Below, in pieces: positions 55,931 to 64,000 of a stretch of 64,000 nucleotides of DNA. The stretch spans positions 1-64,000 of the forward strand of contig JALWYQ010000010.1 of the NCBI GenBank assembly GCA_027078365.1. The letters are read 5' to 3'. This DNA comes from Phycisphaerae bacterium (lineage in GTDB: Bacteria > Planctomycetota > Phycisphaerae > Sedimentisphaerales > Sedimentisphaeraceae). A program made the translations under genes and the position numbers. Every line of letters starts with the position of its first letter. The stretch's first letter is position 1. The notes under the pieces are model-generated. The model worked only from the letters and a program-made list of their open reading frames with translations. It was not told where the DNA came from and ran no database searches.

Positions 55931-56563
55931 CTAGGCTTCTTTGCGTTTACGCAACAAAAGCCCACCAATTGCGATAAGTGCCAGCGTTGCAGGCTCAGGA
56001 ACGGCGCCTGTCGTGGCGAAACTACCGAAATTATCAATTTGGAAATCACCTAAACCGCTAGAAACCGCACCCCCAAAGAAGATACCAATATCATCTGGGG
56101 CAGAAAGAACATATGCTAGAGATTCTGAATTGCCAGGCGCCCACTGTGTGAAATGGGCAGAATCTAGAGCCATTTGATGAGTTGTCCACACTGTGTCGAT
56201 GCTAATATCCCACGGATTAGATACATAATACGAACCTCCACGACCTACGTAGAACTGCGCATTACCACTAGCAGAACCAATAACTCTTGTGTCTATAGTC
56301 ATGCTCAAGCCTGTCATATCTCCATATATAGAAGTATCGTAAGTCCAAGCTGCGTATAGATTGTCGGCTGCGCCGCTAATATAAGCTCCATCATTACCGC
56401 CAGAAGACTCCCAATTGATTGCCCCTAGCGACCAGTTTCTACCGTAGCCGTAGTTCCAATTTTGAGTTCCATCGTCAAAAGTTTCGATATAAGCAGCACC
56501 GGCGCTACTTAGCAAACTTGAGATAATTGTTGCAACCAAGATTTTGAATAAGAGTTTTTTCAT
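55931..56563 (-). CDS. Secreted PEP-CTERM sorting-signal protein
   Basis: 210 aa with a signal peptide (KILVATIISSLLSSAGA), a beta-sandwich-like body of about 150 residues (YIETFDDGTQNWNYG, SMTIDTRVIGSASGNAQFYVG, DFQIDNFGSF) resembling carbohydrate-binding jelly-roll domains, and a C-terminal tripartite tail VPEPATLALIAIGGLLLRKRK. The tail is the exosortase recognition signal, so the protein is probably processed by EpsH-type exosortase and anchored or exported with exopolysaccharide. The exosortase is not in the window. Confidence 0.88.
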   Translation of the reverse strand: MKKLLFKILVATIISSLLSSAGAAYIETFDDGTQNWNYGYGRNWSLGAINWESSGGNDGAYISGAADNLYAAWTYDTSIYGDMTGLSMTIDTRVIGSASGNAQFYVGRGGSYYVSNPWDISIDTVWTTHQMALDSAHFTQWAPGNSESLAYVLSAPDDIGIFFGGAVSSGLGDFQIDNFGSFATTGAVPEPATLALIAIGGLLLRKRKEA

Positions 56564-56868
56564 TTACCAATCCTCGCTAAACTAAAAAAAATTTGGTTTT
56601 GAAATACACATTTGTTAAATAACTTTCAATGGTAGTTTTAGTTAGTAATGTTAATTAAAAAATACAATTTAAATTCAAAATCAAAAATCGATAGAGTAGA
56701 AAATTTTTTGAAGGAAGAAAAATGCCTTACTTGCGAATTCATAGCGATTTTATCGCTACAAATACACCATCTCTTTTTTAACGCTATCAACGCTAGAGAA
56801 TTGGCGATAGCAATTAGCTTTAAAAACGCAAGTGAAGTCGATTGATGCAAGGATCGCAAAAGAAACAG

Positions 56869-56913
56869 AAAATCCCGTTGAGATGAGTTATTGGTAACTC
56901 CATATGGCGCAGG
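56869..56913 (+). repeat. Direct repeat copy 1 (45 bp)
   Basis: Starts AAAATCCCGTTGAGATG and ends GGCGCAGG. About 85% identical to 57118-57161, in the same orientation; the copies begin 249 bp apart. Confidence 0.75.
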
Positions 56914-57002
56914 GGCCGCACCTAACGGAGCTAATCTGTTTTTGTTGTATGTCATTTTTCTATAAAGGTCCCGCCCACCATGGGGCTAGATGATGGAGTG
57001 CC

Positions 57003-57068
57003 TTTTATCCCCTTCGGGGTTACAAAAGGTTTGCTCCTATGGAGCAAGATTTGCGGCAGAGCCGCGCA
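57003..57068. repeat. Row of three short perfect hairpins
   Basis: CCTTTT-TCCCC/GGGG-AAAAGG, then TTGCTCC/GGAGCAA, then GCGGC/GCCGC, placed one after another with only a few bases between. Similar strings of mini-palindromes occur as dispersed intergenic elements in many bacteria. They lie between the two copies of the 45-bp direct repeat. Confidence 0.6.
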
Positions 57069-57117
57069 GAAGATGCATCTCTAAAAAGATAGTGCCTTTA
57101 GAAAGCGAGGTCTCTAT

Positions 57118-57161
57118 AAAATCCTGTTGAGATGGGTTATTTGCAACTCCGAATGCGCAGG
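57118..57161 (+). repeat. Direct repeat copy 2 (44 bp)
   Basis: AAAATCCTGTTGAGATG to ATGCGCAGG; differs from copy 1 by six substitutions and one missing base. Confidence 0.75.
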
Positions 57162-57259
57162 CTCTCCTGCTAGCTCTAGGGAAGCAAGGCCTTTGTAAGA
57201 AGCTAAGGCTTGGCTGCGCGGGGCGAAAAGAGTTTGCTACTGTCTTATTTTACAGCACA

Positions 57260-57297
57260 CAAAAAAAGCCTTACCAGTGCTAAGACCGGTAAGGCTT
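57260..57297 (-). terminator. Terminator of the 16S rRNA unit
   Basis: Perfect 10-bp stem AAGCCTTACC/GGTAAGGCTT, 12-base loop, followed by seven T on the minus strand. It lies about 90 bp after the mature 16S 3' end, with no tRNA or 23S in between. Confidence 0.88.
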
Positions 57298-57381
57298 GAA
57301 TTTCAAGAACAGAGTATCCGAACATCACGAAAGTGACTGACTATTCGAGGAAATGATATATTTCCAAGTTCTAGTTATCCC

Positions 57382-58934
<1,553 letters not shown>

Positions 58935-59184
58935 ATTTATTGGGTATCAGTCATTTATGACTGAATTACTCAAAAAAGGCTCTACACATCCGATACGCCG
59001 GAAGTGAGAAATAACACACCTTTGTGTTAATCTGTTATTTTTAACACTTGTCTGCTTATTCGTATTTACACAGACAAGCCCACTTCCATGACATTCGTTA
59101 TTTATGGATTACTCTGTTAACTTGTTAAAGATCTTCCCCTGAGAACAGGCAAAGAGATTCTCGCCGCGTTCACAAGAGAGGCAC
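58935..59184 (-). promoter_or_regulatory. Structured 16S leader
   Basis: Between promoter and mature 5' end lie four perfect inverted repeats: TCAGTCA/TGACTGA (58947-58964), TAACACA/TGTGTTA (59012-59029), CTTGTCTG/CAGACAAG (59047-59078), and an outer GGAAGTG/CACTTCC (59000-59087) that encloses the previous two as a three-way junction. Probably a processing or antitermination element. No clear boxA was recognised. Confidence 0.55.
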
Positions 59185-59212
59185 ATACTAGCAAATTATT
59201 ATACTGCGTCAA
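59185..59212 (-). promoter_or_regulatory. Probable 16S rRNA promoter
   Basis: On the minus strand TTGACG, a 16-bp spacer and TAGTAT; an overlapping TATAAT lies within the spacer. About 250 bp before the mature 16S 5' end. Confidence 0.5.
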
Positions 59213-59519
59213 CAGTTAAACATAACTTTCTTACACTTTTTTACATATATCTTCGATTTAAGTCTAATTACTGCACAAAAATAGCCTCTTACAGCCTCTA
59301 ATCCGTGTTATTAGTGACTGAAATTAAATCCGACAGCAGGGAAATAAAATGTACATTTAATAAAAACAACTGACATTTTATGTACGTAGAGTAGGCAAAA
59401 GTATGAATTTTCCTAGTTCTAAGAAAACTATAAATTCTCTGTTAGAAATTTAATTCGCAAAAGCAGTGTTTGTTCTGTTATACTGTGGCGAAAACACAAT
59501 GTAACTTGTTAAAGGTGAG

Positions 59520-61088
59520 ATGGTTGGTTTTATGCAAGATAAAGATCTAAAATTTGCTAGTTTAAGGTGGCTTGTTGTACTGCTTGTTGTAATGCTTAGT
59601 ATTTCTGCAATATCAGTCGTCAGTATCTTCAAACTAAAGTACAAAGCAACAACAGAGCTGTGTAAATACAAATCTGAAGAGAGTGTTCATTTATACAATA
59701 ATCTCTTTACACCAATCTCTAGTAGCCTATCAACAATACGGATATGGGGAGAAACAGGGGTGCTAGACCCTTCAGACGTTAAAAAAACGAATCTTCTGCT
59801 TAAACCCATTATGGAATACGTTGTACCGCGTAGTTACAATATCATAATTGCAGATGGCTCTGGCAAGTACTATGGATTAACTAAAGCAATTAATGGTTCG
59901 AATAAATTAACCAACACTACAAGACCCACTAATTATGATCCAAGAAAAACACCTTGGTTCATAAAAGTATACAAGGAAAAGAACAGCTCTAAATTATATT
60001 GGTCTGGAGTCTACGAGTTTTCTCTTGATGGAAAACCAGCGGTAGCAGCATCTTCTTACTTTAAAAGCAGTATCAACGGCAAAGACTATGTTGTTGCGAT
60101 ACAGCTCTTGCACGATAGCTTCTCCAAGGCAATGAGAAATATAATAGCTACCAAACATAGCTTAGTATTCCTTATAGACAAAAATCGCATAATCGAGTTT
60201 ATGCGTCATGGCAACAATTTTGTAGAAGCCAATATGAATAGAGGAATTTCATCAAAAGCTCTTTTGCTTTGGCGCAAAGGAAACGGCGAGCCAGTATCGT
60301 TTGAATACGCAGGACAAAGATGGGTTGCGTATTTACAAGATTTGGGCACTGGTAATTCTAAAATCCAGATGTTATCTGTGATGAATGAATTTGACTTGAT
60401 GATGGAGTCTAGATGGCTTTGGATATACTTTGCTTTGGGAACTATTGCCAATATTGCCATCCTCATTGCTGTTGTTATCTTAACTATAAGACTCTATAAA
60501 AATCGAGCACTTAGACAACGTAGGCTCTCTGGACATATAGATGACACTCAAGAGGAATTGCTACAAGCGATTGAATCAGGTGAGAGTGAGAGGTTGGAAT
60601 TCAAGTCAACTCTGCGTTGGCATATTAAAGCAAATAAACCAATGAAGGATATTGAGCTCTCCGCACTAAAAACAATCGTAGCCTACATGAATACGGACGG
60701 TGGAACATTGATAGTAGGTGTGGAGGACGATGGCAATATCCTTGGGATAGAAGCCGATAACTTTATAAATAACGATAAATTCCTATTACACTTTAACAAT
60801 CTTATCAAGCAACATATTGGCTTAATATTCTCTCAATACATCCGTTTTGCTATAAGAGAGATGGAAAACGGCAAGAGTATACTTATCGTTGATTGCGTAA
60901 GGTCTAGCTATCCTGCATTCTTAAAGGTGGATAACAACGATGATTTCTATATACGCGTTGGTCCTGGAAGCAGAAAGCTATCTACAAGTAAAGCAATAGA
61001 GTACATAAACAGCAAAGAATACAAAAGACGCAACAATCCTCTGCTCCGCTGGCTTTACGATTCCAAAACGATAAATCAAGACCAGTAA
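59520..61088 (+). CDS. Transmembrane dCache sensor fused to Schlafen-type AlbA_2 domain
   Basis: 522 aa. Membrane helix 1 (about 15-38) is followed by a periplasmic sensor domain of about 250 residues with the Cache-type stretch DPRKTPWFIKVYKEK, WSGVYEFSLDGKPAVAAS and VVAIQLL; helix 2 at about 300-325; then a cytoplasmic AlbA_2 domain of the Schlafen family (ESERLEFKSTLRW, LKTIVAYMNTDGGTLIVGVEDDGNILGI, DFYIRVGPGSRKLS). A Cache input normally drives kinases, cyclases or chemoreceptors, so this looks like an unusual one-component membrane sensor with a nucleic-acid-binding output. The track ATG sits only two bases after AAGGTG; the ATG at 59532 is another start. Confidence 0.8.
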   Translation: MVGFMQDKDLKFASLRWLVVLLVVMLSISAISVVSIFKLKYKATTELCKYKSEESVHLYNNLFTPISSSLSTIRIWGETGVLDPSDVKKTNLLLKPIMEYVVPRSYNIIIADGSGKYYGLTKAINGSNKLTNTTRPTNYDPRKTPWFIKVYKEKNSSKLYWSGVYEFSLDGKPAVAASSYFKSSINGKDYVVAIQLLHDSFSKAMRNIIATKHSLVFLIDKNRIIEFMRHGNNFVEANMNRGISSKALLLWRKGNGEPVSFEYAGQRWVAYLQDLGTGNSKIQMLSVMNEFDLMMESRWLWIYFALGTIANIAILIAVVILTIRLYKNRALRQRRLSGHIDDTQEELLQAIESGESERLEFKSTLRWHIKANKPMKDIELSALKTIVAYMNTDGGTLIVGVEDDGNILGIEADNFINNDKFLLHFNNLIKQHIGLIFSQYIRFAIREMENGKSILIVDCVRSSYPAFLKVDNNDDFYIRVGPGSRKLSTSKAIEYINSKEYKRRNNPLLRWLYDSKTINQDQ

Positions 61089-61134
61089 TTATCAGCATAT
61101 TAGATTTATTGAATATCAGAGACTACAGAGAATA

Positions 61135-61959
61135 CTATAATTGAACCTCTTCGATAAGCGTATTGAGCTTGACTAGCGCATCTCTTTTTATTTGGCGAAT
61201 GCGTTCACGGGTTAGTCCAAGCTCTTCGCTTATATCTTTAATTGATCGCATTTGGCAGCCCTGCAAACCAAAACTCATCTTAAGAATGGTTGCTTCTCTG
61301 TGGTCAATTCGATCAAGAAGAGATATTGCCTTTTCAAGTTCTTCTGCATTGGCTAATGGCTCATCAGGCAGGCTATTGCCTCTATCTGGAATGATACTAT
61401 CTAATCCTCCAGCACTATCTTCATCCTGCGCATCACCACGGAATCCTGCGTCAATGGTAGCAACTAAGTTAGCTATTGCCTGAGCTTTTTTCATCTTCAA
61501 CCCCATATGCTCTGCCATCTCTTGAACTTCAACAGGTCTTCCCAAATCAGCTTCAAGTTTCCTAGCAGTATGTCTCCATTGATTGACAAGCTCTACCATA
61601 TACGATGGAATGTGCAATTGATGCGTATCCGTCAGTAACGCTATTTTAATGCTCTGTTTAATCCACCAAGACGCGTATGTACTAAAACGAACCTCATGCT
61701 CTGGGTCAAACATATCTACTGCACGAAGAAGACCGACATTGCCCTCCTCTATCAAATCAGCTAGGCTAAGACCGCGACCTCTAAATTTTTTTGCAATACT
61801 AACAACTAATCGCAAATTACTTCTTACCATCTGATCACGAGCCACAGGGTCATTGTCTTCAATAATCCTAGTAGAAAGTTCCTTTTCTTGCTCCCAATCT
61901 AAGAGATCTGCACTATCTATAGACTTCAAATAATGTTTAATTGTCGAATCAAAACTCAT
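61135..61959 (-). CDS. RNA polymerase sigma-70 family factor, group 2
   Basis: 274 aa. Region 1.2 (IKHYLKSIDSADLLDWEQEKELS), region 2 (NLRLVVSIAKKF, LSLADLIEEGNVGLLRAVDMFD, FSTYASWWIKQSI), region 3 (LHIPSYMVELVNQWR) and region 4 (HREATILKMSFGL, SIKDISEELGLTRERIRQIKRDAL) are all present. The lack of region 1.1 and the short length make it an alternative, RpoS/SigB-like group 2 factor rather than the main RpoD. It is convergent with the Cache-AlbA_2 gene; no anti-sigma gene is adjacent. Confidence 0.93.
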   Translation of the reverse strand: MSFDSTIKHYLKSIDSADLLDWEQEKELSTRIIEDNDPVARDQMVRSNLRLVVSIAKKFRGRGLSLADLIEEGNVGLLRAVDMFDPEHEVRFSTYASWWIKQSIKIALLTDTHQLHIPSYMVELVNQWRHTARKLEADLGRPVEVQEMAEHMGLKMKKAQAIANLVATIDAGFRGDAQDEDSAGGLDSIIPDRGNSLPDEPLANAEELEKAISLLDRIDHREATILKMSFGLQGCQMRSIKDISEELGLTRERIRQIKRDALVKLNTLIEEVQL

Positions 61960-62126
61960 CGTACTCCCCGATATAAGATTGTAGTCTTACAATCATTTCA
62001 AACGTAGCTAGAACAATCCTTGAGTACTATCGTCTATATGGATGGGCTAGTTAACTCGAAATACTCTCGAAGTAATTTACAATTGATGTAATACTGATTT
62101 AAAACACTATGTTGTATGGTGAGTTT

Positions 62127-62167
62127 GCGCATAAAAAAGGGGTGACTACAATATCGCAGTCACCCCT
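62127..62167 (-). terminator. Terminator of rpsA
   Basis: Perfect 10-bp stem AGGGGTGACT/AGTCACCCCT with a 10-base loop, then T-run and ATGCGC on the minus strand. Confidence 0.88.
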
Positions 62168-62193
62168 GAATTGACTATAAAAAACCTTAAAGA

Positions 62194-63972
62194 TTAATCT
62201 TCTTTTTCGCCAATCATACCTGGGTCAATCATGAGACCACCATCTAAACCACCGCGACGCTCACTAGATGAGTCGTTAGATTCTGCTGGAGTAGCATCTG
62301 TAGCCTCAGACGCCGCAGCATCCTCTGCTGCCCATTGAACACGGCGCAAACTCAAGCCAATTTTACGAGAGTCTGTATCGACACGTAAAATCTTAACCTC
62401 TAGTTCTTCGCCAAGCTTAACAACATCCTGTGGTTTTTCAATCTTGTGATCGGCAAGCTCTGATATGTGAAGTAATCCTTCAAGACCATCTTCTAGCTCA
62501 ACAAAAACGCCGAAGTTTGTTATTTTTGTAACAGTTCCCTTTATCACCTGACCTGGCAAGTATGTTTCAGGGATTGCACGAATCCAAGGATCTTCTGTTA
62601 GCTGCTTAACTCCAAGTGACACTCTCTGCTTGCTCTCGTCGACTTCAAGCACAACACATTGAAGCTGTTGCCCTTTTTCAAGTGCTTCACTTGGGTGATT
62701 AAACTTCTTAGTCCAGCTTAGGTCTGAGATATGGATTAGACCATCAATACCTGGCTCAATAGAAGCAAATGCTCCATAGTTTGTTAGGCTTGTAATAGTT
62801 GCAGTAACAACTGTACCTGCTGGATATTTCTGTGCAGCAACTGACCATGGATTCATCTCAAGTTGTTTGATACCCAATGAAATCTCTTGCTTGTCTTTAT
62901 TAACTTCAAGAACTACAGCCTCAACTTCATCTCCAAGATGGAACATATCACCAGGGTGAACGATTCTCTTTGTCCAGCTCATCTCTGAGATGTGAACAAG
63001 TCCTTCGATACCTTCTTCAAGACGAACGAAAATACCGTAGTTCATAATGTTAACTACGCGACCCTTAATCTTAGAGTTAACTGGGTAACGAGCTGCAACG
63101 TTCTCCCATGGACTCTCTTGTTTTTGTTTGAGACCAAGAGAAATCTTTTCGTTCTCTTTGTCAACACCGATAACAACACACTCAATTTCTTGGTCAAGCT
63201 CAACAACCTCAGATGGATGAGAAATTCTACCCCAACTAAGATCAGAGATATGGAGAAGACCGTCAAGGCCTCCAAGGTCAACAAACACACCAAAGTCTGC
63301 AATATTCTTGACAACACCTTTGCGCAATTGACCAACTTCGATATCTGAAATAATCTTTTCTTTGCTACTTTGACGTTCTTCTTCAATTAGCTTACGACGT
63401 GATACAACAATGTTTCTATTCTCTGTATCAATCTTTAAGATTTTACACTCAATCTCTTGGCCAATAAACCTGCTTATATCGCCAGGCTTGCGGATATCAA
63501 CTTGTGACGCAGGAAGGAATACTGGAACTCCGATATCAACAAGCAAGCCACCTTTGATACGACGAGTAACTGTACCCTTGACAACATCGCCTTCTTTAGA
63601 CTCAGAGATAATTTTCTCCCAGCCTCTGATTCTGTCCGCTTTACGTTTGCTAAGCAGAATCATTCCACCTTCAGCATCTACATCTTCAAGCAGAACTTCA
63701 ATCTCCTTGCCAGCAACGATTTCTTCTGGATCGTCAAACTCGCTTACATCAACAACGCCTTCACTCTTGAGACCAATCTCAACGATTACGTCGCTACCGA
63801 TGCGTTCTACAATCTTACCTTTAAGAATCTTTCCCGGAACTAGCGCCTCAACTTTTGCGTCAAGAACGCCTTCTAGCATCTTCTCATGCTCATCGGTAAA
63901 GAACGTTTCCAATTGTGCTGAAATCTCTTCTTCAGAAATTCCCCACTTACCATAAATATTAAAATCAACCAT
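62194..63972 (-). CDS. rpsA: 30S ribosomal protein S1
   Basis: 592 aa with six S1/OB-fold repeats. The first two are degenerate as usual (PGKILKGKIVERIGSDVIVEIG, GDVVKGTVTRRIKGGLLVDIGV). The last four carry the RNA-binding pattern (GQLRKGVVKNIADFGVFVDLGGLDGLLHISDL and similar). The C-terminal 60 residues are acidic and Ala/Ser-rich (AAEDAAASEATDATPAES), then Gly-rich. The ATG start is clear, with GGGAG upstream. S1 brings structured mRNAs to the ribosome. Confidence 0.96.
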   Translation of the reverse strand: MVDFNIYGKWGISEEEISAQLETFFTDEHEKMLEGVLDAKVEALVPGKILKGKIVERIGSDVIVEIGLKSEGVVDVSEFDDPEEIVAGKEIEVLLEDVDAEGGMILLSKRKADRIRGWEKIISESKEGDVVKGTVTRRIKGGLLVDIGVPVFLPASQVDIRKPGDISRFIGQEIECKILKIDTENRNIVVSRRKLIEEERQSSKEKIISDIEVGQLRKGVVKNIADFGVFVDLGGLDGLLHISDLSWGRISHPSEVVELDQEIECVVIGVDKENEKISLGLKQKQESPWENVAARYPVNSKIKGRVVNIMNYGIFVRLEEGIEGLVHISEMSWTKRIVHPGDMFHLGDEVEAVVLEVNKDKQEISLGIKQLEMNPWSVAAQKYPAGTVVTATITSLTNYGAFASIEPGIDGLIHISDLSWTKKFNHPSEALEKGQQLQCVVLEVDESKQRVSLGVKQLTEDPWIRAIPETYLPGQVIKGTVTKITNFGVFVELEDGLEGLLHISELADHKIEKPQDVVKLGEELEVKILRVDTDSRKIGLSLRRVQWAAEDAAASEATDATPAESNDSSSERRGGLDGGLMIDPGMIGEKED

Positions 63973-64000
63973 AAAACTATAATTCTCCCGCGGAGTTTTA

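Larger units (their letters stand above)
56564..57258. other. Repeat- and hairpin-rich intergenic region next to 16S
   Basis: About 700 bp with no convincing gene. The 65-aa plus ORF at 56648 and the 105-aa minus ORF at 56638 are AT-rich, overlap each other and have no family signals. Instead the region holds an imperfect 45-bp direct repeat and a run of short perfect hairpins, listed separately. Confidence 0.55.

Noticed and set aside
56638-56955. Small overlapping ORFs (65 aa plus, 105 aa minus) in the 16S-side intergenic region
   Set aside because: They overlap each other on opposite strands, have no ribosome site and cover repeats; not credible genes.

Overview
The window looks like a chromosomal segment of a low-GC planctomycete, most likely of the Phycisphaerae / Sedimentisphaerales type. 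Four things seen in the sequence support this. The 16S rRNA gene stands alone with its own terminator, with no 23S, 5S or tRNA behind it. The 16S has planctomycete-like stretches (GGGGGCTCACACAAGCGG; one mismatch to the PLA886 probe site). Two secreted proteins end in a single dockerin-like GDxNxDCxVDxxDxxxxAxxW repeat, and another ends in a PEP-CTERM tail. A RACo-type corrinoid activator hints at anaerobic corrinoid methyl metabolism. Most of the window is housekeeping DNA, densely packed and mostly on the minus strand. No tRNA, CRISPR array, transposase or phage gene was found.

Layout. 0.2-12.8 kb: mnmE, an ACT-domain malic enzyme, a membrane-anchored HTH protein, a secreted cyclophilin, RACo, a pseudopilin, a MetX-MetW fusion, a DUF6941-like protein, ilvD and two cysteine-cluster proteins. 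12.8-17.0 kb: a minus-strand envelope operon murC-murB-ddl-FtsQ-like. 17.2-20.9 kb: a secreted caspase-like protein whose catalytic blocks appear circularly permuted, dat, rplU and a LuxR-type HTH protein. 21.0-30.6 kb: gatCAB, rpmB, rluB-hflK-hflC and argH-thiL-tsaE (all minus). 30.8-36.1 kb: a plus-strand run rarA, 5-formyl-THF cyclo-ligase, L,D-transpeptidase, a TonB-like vWA protein, TolQ/ExbB and TolR/ExbD.

36.3-38.4 kb is the one clear accessory island: a Shedu (SduA) anti-phage protein followed by a polytopic membrane protein. The two genes are separated by an attC-like imperfect palindrome, and a 10-bp inverted repeat brackets the pair. 38.5-50.4 kb: clpX, then a long minus-strand gene train (rpmE, prfA, a P-loop/deoxyribosyltransferase-like fusion, deoC, pabB, pabC, a Nif3-like protein, scpB, exbD and a large periplasmic repeat protein). 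50.7-56.6 kb: small glycine-zipper and long coiled-coil lipoproteins, dapB, a CPA2 antiporter with CBS domains, and a PEP-CTERM protein. 56.6-64 kb: a repeat- and hairpin-rich intergenic region, the solitary 16S gene with a structured leader, a transmembrane Cache-Schlafen(AlbA_2) sensor, a group-2 sigma-70 factor and rpsA.

The items I would look at first are the permuted caspase-like protein, the Shedu island with its attC-like site, the Cache-AlbA_2 protein, the 16S helix that defeats EUB338/341F-type probes, and the habit of terminators here to end in T6-8 followed directly by ATG. All functional statements come from reading motifs by eye; no database search was run.
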